64,000 bases of DNA from contig FN648519.1 in assembly GCA_000310025.1 (NCBI GenBank), forward strand, positions 97,532 through 161,531. Direction: 5' to 3'. The stretch is from Ectocarpus siliculosus (Eukaryota; Sar; Phaeophyceae; Ectocarpales; Ectocarpaceae). Made by a program: the position numbers and the translations under genes. Below are positions 10,216-22,189 of the stretch, piece after piece. Under the pieces are notes generated by a model. The model saw nothing but the letters and a program-made list of their open reading frames with translations. It was not told the origin of the DNA and searched no databases. Position 1 is the first letter of the stretch. Every line of letters begins with the position of its first letter.

Positions 10216-13200
10216 ACGAAACCGAGTTGATGCGTTTCGTCCACGCGAATAGCGGAAAAATTGGCATTTAAATATTTCGTGCGTACATCGCACGAATGCC
10301 GACTGTGTAAATGTGGGTAGTGCTGTTGAAATAAGCCCCCCCAAACCAGGCCACCAAAACACGATTGATGTGTTTCGCCCCGGCACATACCGATTGCACA
10401 TCATCTGCACGATATACATGACCAACCGCGTAACCGCACAAACTCGGCGGCCGCAGGAACGGCACTACTGTATGAAACAGGCGGCCCTACCACAGAACCA
10501 ACAACGAATGTTGGTTGTTTTGTCCTGGCGGATACTGACAAATCCACACCATGTTCATGATTATACTGGATAGTGAGAATCGCTCGAACGCGACAACCGC
10601 GGGAAGCACTGTTGTTGCTAGGAACACGCCCACACCCACGGCCGCCATTCACGACTCATGTGTTTGGTTGTCGGCATAATATATCCGCGTGAATCGCCCA
10701 CTGCGAAAACCCTGTCAGCACTGTTCGAAACCAAGCCTATAAATCATGGTCGCCAATCACAAATTCATGTGATTCGCAGTGGCAATGTTGAAAACATATT
10801 GTGATTGCCATGATTGCCGGATGTTTTGCGAATGCGCTGGCCGCATTAGACAGCGTGTTGCAACCGGAGCTCCATCACTACTCGCAGAAATCACCATGAT
10901 ATGACTGGGACACGTTGGATTGGGTGGTCTAAGCAGATACTGGCAACCAAGTTCTGATCGACATGTCTGCAGGAATCACACGAATGCGACGGCCTCGGTA
11001 GGCAACATCGTTGCAACAACTACCGCACCACCGCCAGCCACGATTGATGTGTCTTGTTCCGGTAGACACTGACCGAGCACAATATGAATGGATGGTAAGA
11101 CTGCGTGAATCGTCAAAGCGCGACCATCGCACTTGGCATCGCTTCGAAAACCTAACGCTCCCACCCCATCTGCAAAACATTGTAGACGTGTTTAGTTCCG
11201 TCGCCTACTTAAATTATATTCCTCGTGATGGATTCATGGCTGCGTGAACCGTGCAAAGCGACATCTGTGATATGCCGCAAACTTCATGACCGCCAAGCAC
11301 AAGTGATATTTGTGGTCCCCGCAAAAGAATGGGCTGCGTAGACCGCACGACTCGACACTCTGGTATGTACTGCTGCGAAAACAACAAGCCTACCAACCAC
11401 GGTCGCCAATCACGATCCCGGCAGAAATATATCTGCTTGAGTCGCCCACTGCGGAACCCCTGTTAGTTAGCACTGGTCAATACGAAGCACCGACCTGGAC
11501 CGTCAAACACGATTGATGCGTCCGGTGCCGGCATACACAAGTCTGCGTCAATCTGCGACAATTCTCGTACGTAGCACTGTTCCGGTCAAGCTCACCGACC
11601 ACGGCCCCTAGACACGAGTCATGTGTTTGGTCCCGGCATAAACTGATCTGCGTGAATCGACCAATGCGACGACCCTGGTAGATATCCATGTTCAGAAACA
11701 AGAAGCTACCAACCACGGTCGCCAAACACGATTTATGTGCTTGGTTCCGGCATGAACAAATGTGTCTGAATCGCCCGATGCGACAATCCTGACAAGTAGC
11801 ACTGTTCCAAAATGAAGTTCACCAGCCACCGCCGCCAAATACGATTGGTGTGCTTGGTCCCGGCACACCCAAACCGGCGAGAATCGCCCCATGCGGCAAC
11901 CCTGGCAAAATCTCCCCATGCCACAACCTTGGTAGGAAACATTGTACAAAGTGAAGCTCACCAGCTACGGCCGCCAAACACGATTGATGTGTTTGGTTCG
12001 GCATAAACTGATCTGAAGAACCGCCTCATGCGACAACCCTGGTAGGTTGTTACAATGGACCACGAGTGACAACATCAAATATCGACATCCCTTGTCGGGG
12101 ACCATAGATGTTGAGAGGTTTGTCCCGATATCCATTGTCCAAAACAGTGGATTTTGAAAGTTCCTTTCAACCTCCCTTGTCAAGGACAACAAATTATTCA
12201 AAAGGTTCTGTCGATATCTGTTGTCAACCGTAACAGATTTCGATGGTGCCTATCGATATGAATTGTGCATAGCAACAGACGTTCAACGGTTTTCTCCGAA
12301 GCCATTGCCACTGGGTTCATGACATGTCATCGATATACATCGTTTACTGCAGTAGATTCTTGAGCGGGCTACCGATATATATCGAAACGCAACATCGATA
12401 GTCGTTATCTCGAGCAATCTGTCCTCAAGGTCGTAAAGGATATCCACTTGCACGAGAACATGTTCGAAGGCTTCTTCTAATACTGCCCGCAATGTTTATC
12501 GGAAGGAAGCCTTCGAAGTCTGTTGTTGCCAACGATGTCTATCGTGACATTCGACAGGCATTTCAATTTGCAATAGATTGCACAAGTCATCTGTCAATAG
12601 GCTCGGTCTTTGGCAAAAGTGCGAGAAATCCAGCGACCGATCACCCTTACCAACGGCAATATACTCGTCTATGTAGCAGCAGAAATAGAAGCCTACCTGG
12701 TACACGGTCTATTTCGTGGTGTGGTAGGTAGCAGAAGCTCACCAACCACGGCCGTCACCCCCGATCGGTACCAGGATAAAAACAAAAAAAAATCTGCGTG
12801 AATCGCCCCATGCGACAACCCTGGCAGGTGGGACTGTTCAAAACGAAGCTCACCAGCCACGGCCGCCAAACACGATTGATGTATTTGGTCCCGGCATAAC
12901 CTAATCTGCGTGAATCGCTCCATGCGACAACCGGGGTTAAGTAGGGCTCAAACGTAAAGCTCACCACCACGGCCGCCAAACACGATTGATGTGTTACGTT
13001 CCGGCGAAACTGATCTGCGCGAATCGCCCCACGCGACAACCCTGGTAGATAGCCATGTTCAGAAACGACAAGCTCACCAACCACGGCCGCCAAACACGAT
13101 TGGTGTGTTTGGTTCTGGCATAAACAGACTGCGTGAATCGCCCAAGGCGACAACTCGAGGAGGTATGTAGCGCTGTTGCGAAAACAAGTCCATCAACTCC
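10216..13200 (+). repeat. Hairpin satellite, diverged subfamily A
   Basis: Loosely spaced units share GCGTGAATCGCCC, GCGACAACCCTGGTAGG, ACCACGGCCGCC and a hairpin. In this subfamily the arms are mostly CCAAACAC and GTGTTTGG around a 7-base loop such as GATTGAT. Perfect examples are 11974-11996 and 13090-13112. The leftmost units have other paired arms: ACGAAAC/GTTTCGT at 10216-10240 and AATCAC/GTGATT at 10755-10774. Divergence rises to the left, so this is the older end of the array. It is interrupted at about 12050-12770 by unrelated DNA that includes a 43-bp repeat. No protein is encoded. Confidence 0.8.
12083..12340 (+). repeat. Diverged 43-bp tandem repeat, about six copies
   Basis: CGATATC...TTGTC-like starts occur at about 12083, 12126, 12169, 12212, 12254 and 12297, a period of 42-43 bp. 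The copies are strongly diverged. It lies inside the hairpin satellite and does not share its sequence. Confidence 0.65.
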
Positions 13201-16200
13201 GGCCGCCACTCTCTACTCATGCGTGTGGTTCTGGCTGCTACGCTCTCTATGTCTGTGCGTGAATCGCCCCCGGCGACACCTCTCGTAGTTAGTGCTTGAT
13301 GAAAACAAAACAAGTACACCAATCACGGCCGCCACACACTGTTCATGTGTATGGTTCTGGCAGTAATCTCTGTACCTGTGCGTGGATCGCCCCACAGGCA
13401 ACAACTCTCGTAGGTAGCACTTGTTGAAAACAAATAAGTCCACCGACTCCGACCGCCACCCCTATTCATGCGTGGGTTTCGGCAGTTACATTCTCTGTAT
13501 TCATGCGTGAATCACCCCCGGCGGCAACTCTCGTAGGTAGCGCTTGTTGAAAAACAGAACAAGTCCACCAACTCCGGCCGCCACGCGCTATTCATGTGTA
13601 TGGTGTCGGCATTTACACTCTCTATATTCATGTGTGAATCGCCCACCGGCGACAACCCTAATAGGTAGCGCTGTTGACAAACAAGCCCACCAACCACGGC
13701 CGGCACACACTTCTCATGCGTGTGGTTCCGGGATTCACACACTTCTGTATTCATGCGTGAATCGCCACACAGGCAACAACCCTGGTAAGTACCCCACCGA
13801 CCACGGCCGCTACGCACTATTTATGTGTGTGGTTCCCGCATTTACACTTTCTGTATTTATGCGTTAATTGCCCCACAGGCAACAACCCCGGTAAGTAGCG
13901 CTGTTGACAAACAAGCCCACCGACCAAGGCCGCCACACACTTTTCCTGTGTGTGGTTTCGGTATTTACACTTTCTTGGTATTTATGCGGGAATCACCAAC
14001 AGGAAACAACCCTAGTAGGTAGCGCTCTTGCGAACACAAGATCACCACCCACGGCCGCCACACACTATTTATGTGTGTGGTGCCGGCATTCATACCCTCT
14101 CTATTCATGCGTGAATCGCCACACAGGCAACAACCCTGGAAAGTAGCGCTGTTGCGAAAACAAGCCTACCAACCACGGCCGCCACACACTATTTGTTATG
14201 AGTGTGGTTCCGGCATTTACACTTTCTGTATTCATGCGTGAATCGCCACACAGGCAACAACCCTGGCAAAGTAGCGCTGTTGGGAAAACAGGCCCACCAA
14301 CCACGGCCGCCACACACTATTTATGTGTGTGGTTCCGGCATTTACACTCTCTATAATCATGCGTGAATCGCCACACAGGCAACAACCCTGGTAAGTAGCG
14401 CCGTTGACAAACAAGCCCACCAACCAAGGCCGCCGCACACTATTGATGTGTGTGGTTCCGGCATTTACACTCTCTATATTCAGGCGTGAATCGCCACACA
14501 GGCAACAACCCTGGCAAGTAGCGCTGTTGCGAAAACACGTCCACCAACCACGGCCGCCACACAATATTTTTGTGTGTGGTTCCGGCATTTACACCTGCTG
14601 TATTCATGCGTGAATCGCCACACAGGCAACAACCCTGGTAAGTAGCGCTGGTGGGAAAACAAGCCCACCACCCACGGCCGCCACACACTATTTATGTGTG
14701 TGGTTCCGGCATTTACACTTGCTGTATTTATGCGTGAATCGCCCACAGGCAACAACCCTGGTAAGTAGCGCTGGTGGGAAAACAAGCCCACCAACCACGG
14801 CCGCCACACACTATTTATGTGTGTGGTGCCGGCATTTACACTTTCTCTATTCATGCGTGAATCGCCACACAGACAAGAAACCACCCTGCTAAGCAGCGCT
14901 GTTAAAAAAACAACCCCACCACCCACGGCCACCACACACTATTGATGTGTGTGGCTCCGGCATTCATACTCTCTGTATTCATGCATGAATCGCCACACAG
15001 GCAACAACCTTGGAAAGTAGCCCTGTTGCGAAAACAAGCCCACCAACCACGGCCGCCACACACTGTTTATGTGTGTGGTTCCCGCATTTACACTTTCTGT
15101 ATTTATGCGTTAATTGCGCCACAGGCAACATCCCTGGTAAGTAGCGCTGTTGACAAACAAGCCCACCGACCAAGGCCGCCACACACCATTGATGTGTGTG
15201 GTTCCGGCATTCATACTCTCTGTATTCATGCGTGAATCGCCACACAGGCAACAACCCTGGAAAGTAGCGCTGTTGCGAAAAACAAGCCCACCAATCACGG
15301 CCGCCACACACTATTTATGTGTGTGGTTCCCGCATTTACACTTTCTGTATTTATGCGTTAATTGCGCCACAGGCAACATCCCCGGTAAGTAGCGCTGTTG
15401 ACAAACAAGCCCACCGACCAAGGCCGCCACACACTTTTCCTGTGTGTGGTTCCGGCATTCATACTCTCAATATTCATGCGTGAATCGCCACACAGGCAAC
15501 AACCCTGGTAAGTAGCGCTGTCACGGAAAACAAGCCAACCACCCACGGCCGCCACACACTATTTATGTGTGTGGTTCCGGCATTCATACTCTCAGTATTC
15601 ATGCGTGAATCGCCACACAGGCAACAACCCTGGTAAGTAGCGATGTCACGGAAAACAAGCCCACCACCCACGGCCGCCACACACCATTGATGTGTGTGGT
15701 TCCGGCATTCATACTCTCTGTATTCATGCGTGAATCGCCACACAGGCAACAACCCTGGAAAGTAGCCCTGTTGCGAAAACAAGCCCACCAACCACGGCCG
15801 CCACACACTGTTTATGTGTGTGGTTCCCGCATTTACACTTTCTGTATTTATGCGTTAATTGCGCCACAGGCAACATCCCTGGTAAGTAGCGCTGTTGACA
15901 AACAAGCCCACCGACCAAGGCCGCCACACACCATTGATGTGTGTGGTTCCGGCATTCATACTCTCTGTATTCATGCGTGAATCGCCACACAGGCAACAAC
16001 CCTGGAAAGTAGCGCTGTTGCGAAAAACAAGCCCACCACCACGGCAGCCACACACTATTTATGTGTGTGGTTCCGGCATTTACACTTGCTGTATTCATGC
16101 GTGAATCGCCACACAGGCACCAACCGTGGTGAGTAGCGCTGTTGCGAAAAACAAGCCCACCAACCACGGCCGCCACACACTATTTATGTGTGTGGTTCCG

Positions 16201-16490
16201 GCATTCGTACTCTCTGTATTCATGCGTGAATCGCCCACAGGCAACAACCCTGGTAAATAGCGCTGTTGCGAAAATAAGCCCACCAACCACGGCCGCCACA
16301 CACTTTTGATGTGTGTGGTTCCGGCATTCATATCTCTGTATTCATGCGTGAATCGCCATACAGGCAACAACCCTGGTAAGCAGCGCTGTTGCGAAAACAA
16401 GCCCACCACCCACGGCCGCCACACACTATTTATGTGTGTGGTTCCGGCATTTACACGTTCTGTATTCATGCGTGAATCGCCCACGGGCAA
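13201..16490 (+). repeat. Hairpin satellite, homogenised subfamily B (left block)
   Basis: About 27 head-to-tail units of ~123 bp (successive GGTTCCGG landmarks lie at 14331, 14454 and 14578). Each holds CCACACAC, a variable 7-base loop and GTGTGTGG; at 15552-15574 the loop is TATTTAT. Arms are nearly constant, while loops vary (TATTTAT, CATTGAT, TTTTCCT, TTTTGAT). Because 123 is divisible by 3, each strand shows repetitive open frames, but these contain only satellite sequence. The block ends where the copia element inserted and resumes at 20921. Confidence 0.9.
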
Positions 16491-16681
16491 TGTTTGGGGT
16501 GCTCAGCAGGATACTGATCTACGGGGCCTCCGGGGGTTACGTGAATGATGTTTGTGTATGATGGACATGATACGTGCGGGGCCCCTCGTGCCTCCGCCGT
16601 GCATGCCACTCTCTAATCAACCAAGGTCTTGAGTCAATCTTCTTTCTCTTTCGGCCTCTGACGGGCTACCGCACCCAAACA
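16491..16681 (+). repeat. 5' LTR of the copia element
   Basis: 191 bp, TG...CA, with 8-bp inverted ends TGTTTGGG/CCCAAACA. One difference from the 3' LTR. Confidence 0.95.
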
Positions 16682-16682
16682 C

Positions 16683-17600
16683 AATACTGCTCCCTCGGCC
16701 ATGCCAACTCCAAGACCGTGTACGAGACCGCTAAGCAGATGGGCATCAAGGTGACCGGCACTCCGGAGTACTGTGATGGATGTGCGGAGTCGAAGGCGAT
16801 CCAGCGCTCGGTCCCCAAGGTCATCTCCCCTTCCCGCCGGACGACGCGGCCTCTTGAACGTGTCGCCATGGACCTAGCCGGTCCTTTCGGCTCATCCAGC
16901 GGTGGTGCCAAGTACTTGATGCAGATCTTGGACCACCACACCAACTACGGGTGGACTTTCTTCTTGCGGGAGAAGAGTGGTGCAAACGTCGTGGGCGCGT
17001 TCCGTGCGTGGTACGCCTCCATCAAGGCTCTCTTGGCTACTCACGGGGAGCTGGGCTGTGTTTTGACCGACAACGGTACCGAGTGGGTCAACGAGGAGTT
17101 TCGGGGACTGCTGGCGGAACTGAACGTTACGCGGGAGCTTACGGCGGTCGACGGGCCCAAGAGCAACGGTCGTGTGGAGCGGAGGATCGCGCTAGTGATG
17201 GAGGGAGGCAAGGCTGGGTTTCTGGAATACCCGAAGCTTTTCCCCGGAGTTATGTACCCGACCAAGGCGCTGTCCTTCCGGGCCATCTGGCCCGAGGCTT
17301 TCGCGTGGATGAACGATTCTTTGAACATCGCTGCTGAGGTGAGCAAGGAAGACAAGAGGTGCCCGGAGGTTAAGCTGTACGGCAAGAGGAGGATCAGGGT
17401 GGCGCTGCCGTTCATGATGCCCGGCTTCCGCCACCGTCACCGCCCGTCAAAGATGCACAGCAAGGGGGAGCGGTGCTTCTACCTGAACTCAGGCCACGAT
17501 CATTCCTCGGCGACGCACAAAATTCTAACTCAGGCTGGGGTGCCCACGTACTCCGAACACTGTACTTTTGGATTCAGCAGCGAGGGCTTTCGGGGGGATG
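16683..17600 (+). pseudogene. Copia pre-integrase and integrase part
   Basis: The region encodes the H-x-n-H and C-x-x-C zinc motif and then the DD(35)E integrase core: MDLAGPFG, LTDNGTEW and the conserved SNGRVERR region are visible. Integrase inserts the cDNA copy into the host genome. It is part of a broken element, read here as a fossil. Confidence 0.85.
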
Positions 17601-17640
17601 GACGTTCTTGGGGGTCGGTAGGAGGGATGGCCGGGGTCCC

Positions 17641-17740
17641 NNNNNNNNNNNNNNNNNNNNNNNNNNNNNNNNNNNNNNNNNNNNNNNNNNNNNNNNNNNN
17701 NNNNNNNNNNNNNNNNNNNNNNNNNNNNNNNNNNNNNNNN
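17641..17740. other. Assembly gap, 100 N
   Basis: Exactly 100 unknown bases inside the GC-rich tandem repeat of the copia element. The size is probably a placeholder and the true number of repeat units is unknown. Confidence 0.99.
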
Positions 17741-18184
17741 CGGCGACCTCTGGCGGCAGTGTTTTCCCCGCGGCGGCGGCGGGTGGAACGGCCGGGGTCC
17801 CCGCGGTGGCGGCAGGAGGGGCGGCATCGGCAGCAGCTCCGGCGGCGACGGCGGCGACCTCTGGCGGCAGTGTTTTCCCCGCGGCGGCGGCGGGGGGAAC
17901 GGCCGGGGTCCCCGCGGTGGCGGCAGGAGGGGCGGCATCGGCAGCAGCTCCGGCGGCGACGGCGGCGACCTCTGGCGGCAGTGTTTTCCCCGCGGCGGCG
18001 GCGGGGGGAACGGCCGGGGTCCCCGCGGTGGCGGCAGGAGGGGCGGCATCGGCAGCAGCTCCGGCGGCGACGGCGGCGACCTCTGGCGGCAGTGTTTTCC
18101 CCGCGGCGGCGGCGGGGGGGGCGGCCGGGGTCCCCGCGGTGGCAGCAGGAGCGGCGGCATCGGCAGCAGCTCCGGCGGCGGCGC
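17741..18184 (+). repeat. 111-bp tandem repeat coding an Ala/Gly-rich linker
   Basis: Four units start at 17741, 17852, 17963 and 18074, exactly 111 bp (37 codons) apart. One frame gives units with ATSGGSVFPAAAAGGTAGVP, rich in Ala, Gly and Pro. It lies between the integrase and reverse-transcriptase parts of the copia element, a low-conservation stretch in such polyproteins. The assembly gap adjoins its left end. Confidence 0.9.
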
Positions 18185-18549
18185 CGCTGGCATCAGACGG
18201 AGCGTGGACGGAGGTGGAGCATGAGGGTGGTACCGGCGTGCGTCGGCAGGGGCAGCAGGGGTTTGTAGCGACGCCCGCCGTGACGAGGTCGCGGGCGAAG
18301 CGAGATGGGCGGGTGCCGGGGATTTTCGCGCTTCTAGCCATGGAGGACGAGATCAAACGGTCCATTGCCGAGCTTCCTTCGCCGGGCGTTTCTGAGCCAG
18401 ACTTGCCGACAGGGCCGGCGTACGACCAGGAGACGCCTGAGACATACGCGGCGGCGCACGCGGGGCCACACCACCACATCTGGACCCACGCCGAACACAA
18501 GGAGTTTTGCGGGCTGAACGCAGCGGGCACCTTTCAGGAGGTCGGGGCG

Positions 18550-19976
18550 GAATAGCAACGAGGAACGAACGTCATCTCCTCCAAGTGGGTGTATTCATGG
18601 AAGGTAGACGAGTTTGGGCAGCGTGTGCGTCCTAAAGCTAGGTTGGTGGCCCGTGGGTTTGCGCAGCGTGAGGGTGTTGACTTCTTTGAAACTTTCTCCC
18701 CTTGCCCTTCCATCACGAGCATTCGTTTGTTAGCCGCTATTGCCTGTGTGCTGGGTTGGGATACGTGCCATTTCGATGCCGAGCAAGCCTTTGTCCAATC
18801 GGAACTGGATGAGGTTGTGTACATTCGTCTACCCCCTGGGTGCGGCGCGCTTTCCGGTAAGGTCGTTCGGTTGAGACGGAGTCTTTACGGTCTGAAGCAG
18901 GCGTCCCGCACATGGCATCACCACTTGATGCGTGGCATGAAGCGTCTTGGTTTCGAGTCTTGTGCTGCCGATGCGTGTGTGATGCGTCTGATCGAGAGCG
19001 GCGTAGTCACCATGGTGGTTGTGATCCACGTGGACGACATCTTTTCTATCGGACGTAAGAGCAGGTGCGACCAGTTTGGTGTAGATCTTAACCGGTATGT
19101 GCCCATCTCCAACCTTGGGGAACTGCGCTGGTATGCGGGTTGCCGGTTTTCTCGTGACACGGCGTTGGGGACAGTGACTATTTCGCAGCAGGCTGTAGCG
19201 GAGAAGATCGTCGCCAAGTTCGGTGTGACGACGAACAAAGAGACACCCATGGTCGTTGGTTTGAAGCTTGAGCAGTATGACGCCGACGAGCCCGATGTTG
19301 ACGCGCCTTTCCGGTCGCTGGTGGGACACTTGATGTGGCTGGCGAATCAGACTCGCCCGGATACTCTCAACGCGGTACGTGGCGTTGCGAGGTATTCGCA
19401 CGCGCCGAAGCGATTGCACTGGCAAGCGGCTTTGCATGTCTTGATGTATGTTAGATCCACGAGCGAGTACGGTATTACTTTTCAGAGGGGCATGGTAGGA
19501 GGAGACCACATGGAACTTTTTGTCGATGCGGACTTCGCCAGCAAGGCAACCGGCCGGCGATCTGTTTCTGGGGCACTAGTGATGTTCGCTGGTGCGTGTG
19601 TGATGTATCTGTGTAGGACGCAGAAGAGCGCCACCTTGTCTTCGACGGAAGCGGAGTACGTGGCGATGTCTGAGGGGCTGAAGGAGGCTATTTTTCTGCG
19701 GTATCTCTGGAGTTTTATCTTTCCGGGCGTGATGTGGGGTGCACTCCGGTGTGGGAGGACAATGTAGGCGCTATTCACTTGGCAAGTAACCCGGCTACGA
19801 CCCCTAACTCGAAGCACATCGACATTCGCCACCATTTCATCCGTGAGCGTGTCGCGCGGGGCGAGTTCAAGGTAGTCCACGTACGTTCGGACCTACAACA
19901 CGCGGATTTCCTGACTAAACCGCTCCCCAAGGAGGCTTTTTGCGCTCATCGCGACTTTGTGACGAATATTCGTTGA
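18550..19976 (+). pseudogene. Copia reverse transcriptase and RNase H part
   Basis: Typical copia landmarks in order: KARLVARGFAQREGVDF, FDAEQAFVQ, LYGLKQASRTWH, the polymerase box IHVDDI, then the RNase H region with DADFA and SSTEAEYVA and the closing HIDIRHHFIRE and DFLTKPL. The reverse transcriptase copies element RNA to DNA and RNase H removes the RNA strand. It belongs to a broken element. Confidence 0.92.
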
Positions 19977-20729
19977 TTTTGTTCTTTGTGTTTTCAGCGG
20001 GGGGGGCCTTTTCCTACGTGATGTGTTTTATTTGTGAATTTATACTGGCCGTTGATTTGCTGTTGTTATGTTTCTGCTCTCTGGTACGTACGATGGATGA
20101 GGTAGTTCTGCACAAGAATCATGGGGGGGGGATATTGGTATTGTTCCATGATACTAGTAGCAGGTGTTTTATTTGTTTTTGATTTGTTTGTTTGGTTCCT
20201 TCGTGTTTGGCATGGATGTTACAGCGGGGGGGCTGTTGGACTGGTATATTTGTCAAAGTATTGGGTATTGGAGGAAGGATTTGGCATGTTCTCGTAAGTC
20301 ATGGTTGAAGCCTTTGTGCTTCCGAAGGTTATTTGAGCTGGTCAATGAGTTGAAACATGAATGCTTATCTGAGGAATTTGTTCTGAGTTAAGTCAGGACG
20401 TTGGACACGTTTTCCCAGAGTTACCCGTCCCCTTTCTGACGTGATTCTGATGTAATGTGTATCTTTGCTGGGTATTCTTCCAAGGGTGACTGTTTGTGTT
20501 TTGACTGCTTGAGAATTTGGTAAAGCATTTTTCTCAAGAGGGTGAATTGTTTATTGACAGACCTTTTAGGGGATAGTAATTTGATATCACAAGACTTTGA
20601 AAGCTTTGTACGGCATTGTTATGTTGACAGAGTTGTTTGAAGTGGAATGGTGGATGATTTATCTGCCGTTTTACCTGGCAGTTCGTGAGGTAGGTGTCGT
20701 AGATCGTATCTCGTACAGAGCAGGGGGGC
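19977..20729 (+). other. 3' untranslated part of the copia element
   Basis: T/G-rich, with several G-runs; one at 20723-20728 directly precedes the 3' LTR and is a candidate polypurine tract. No host gene is seen. Confidence 0.6.
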
Positions 20730-20920
20730 TGTTTGGGGTGCTCAGCAGGATACTGATCTACGGGGCCTCCGGGGGTTACGTGAATGATGTTTGTGTATGA
20801 TGGACATGATACGTGCGGGGCCCCTCGTGCCTCCGCCGTGCATGCCACTCTCTAATCAACCAAGGTCTTGAGTCAACCTTCTTTCTCTTTCGGCCTCTGA
20901 CGGGCTACCGCACCCAAACA
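20730..20920 (+). repeat. 3' LTR of the copia element
   Basis: 191 bp, one base different from the 5' LTR, followed by the GGCAA target duplication and then satellite. Confidence 0.95.
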
Positions 20921-22135
20921 GGCAACAACCCTGGCAAGTAGCGCTGTTGCGAAAACAAGCCCACCAACCACGGCCGCCACACACTATTTATGTGTGTGGT
21001 TCCGGCATTCATACTCTCAGTATTCATGCGTGAATCGCCACACAGGCAACAACCCTGGTAAGTAGCGCTGTTGCGAAAACAAGCCCACCAATCACGGCCG
21101 CCACACACTATTTATGTGTGTGGTTCCCGCATTTACACTTTCTGTATTTATGCGTTAATTGCCCCACAGGCAACAACCCCGGCAAGTAACGCTGTTGACA
21201 AACAAGCCCACCGACCAAGGCCGCCACACACTTTTCCTGTGTGTGGTTCCGGCATTCATACTCTCAATATTCATGCGTGAATCGCCACACAGGCAACAAC
21301 CCTGGCAAGTAGCGCTGTCACGGAAAACAAGCCCACCACCCACGGCCGCCACACACCATTGATGTGTGTGGTTCCGGCATTCATACTCTCAGTATTCATG
21401 CGTGAATCGCCACACAGGCAACAACCCTGGCAAGTAGCGCTGTTGCGAAAAACAAGCCCACCAACCACGGCCGCCACACACTATTTATGTGTGTGGTTCC
21501 GGCATTTACACGTTCTGTATTCATGCGTGAATCGCCCACGGGCAACAACCCTGGCAAGTAGCGCTGTTGACAAACAAGCCCACCAACCACGGCCGCCACA
21601 CACTATTTATGTGTGTGGTTCCGGCATTCATACTCTCAGTATTCATGCGTGAATCGCCACACAGGCAACAACCCTGGTAAGTAGCGCTGTCACGGAAAAC
21701 AAGCCCACCACCCACGGCCGCCACACACCATTGATGTGTGTGGTTCCGGCATTCACACTCTCTGTATTCATGCGTGAATCGCCACACAGGCACCAACCGT
21801 GGTGAGTAGCGCTGTTGCGAAAACAAGCCCACCACCCACGGCCGCCACACACTATTTATGTGTGTGGTTCCGGCATTCGTACTCTCTGTATTCATGCGTG
21901 AATCGCCCACAGGCACCAACCGTGGTAAATAGCGCTGTTGCGAAAACAAGCCCACCAACCACGGCCGCCACACACTATTTATGTGTGTGGTTCCGGCATT
22001 TACACTTTCTGTATTTATGCGTGAATCGCCACACAGGCAACAACCGTGGTGAGTAGCGCTGTTGCGAAAGGAAGCCCACCACCACGGCCGCCACACACTA
22101 TTGATTTGTGTGGTTCCGGCATTTAATACTTGTTG
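20921..22135 (+). repeat. Hairpin satellite subfamily B (right block)
   Basis: About ten ~123-bp units continuing the array broken by the copia element. The arms CCACACAC/GTGTGTGG are kept. One unit (about 21420-21540) matches the unit left of the copia insertion almost exactly, which shows recent exchange along the array. The last unit runs directly into the composite-repeat body at about 22190. Confidence 0.9.
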
Positions 22136-22189
22136 TATGCACACTTCTGATCATACCACGATCGACTGATCGCTATTAGTCTAAATCAA

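Larger units (their letters stand above)
16491..20920 (+). mobile_element. Ty1/copia LTR retrotransposon, young but broken
   Basis: LTRs of 191 bp lie at 16491-16681 and 20730-20920 and differ at one base. They begin TGTTTGGG and end CCCAAACA. A 5-bp target duplication GGCAA flanks the element (16486-16490 and 20921-20925). Parts recognised in copia order are a zinc-binding pre-integrase piece, integrase, an Ala/Gly-rich linker with a 100-base assembly gap, reverse transcriptase and RNase H. A gag region is not recognised. The element is broken, with about three to four breaks. The near-identical LTRs point to recent insertion. It sits inside the hairpin satellite, and the unoccupied site survives in a sister unit at about 21536-21560. 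Confidence 0.93.

Noticed and set aside
13201-16490. Many overlapping open frames of 60-150 codons with repeated residues on both strands
   Set aside because: They are produced by the ~123-bp satellite, whose period is divisible by 3. Both strands are open at once and the frames change at each small indel.
13201-16490. CRISPR-like array
   Set aside because: Units are ~123 bp head to tail with no unique spacers. Only the 7-base loop varies, and the host is eukaryotic.
17525-18530. Long Pro- and Ala-rich minus-strand frames crossing the gap
   Set aside because: They are the antisense of the 111-bp repeat in the copia element, and they run through unknown bases.
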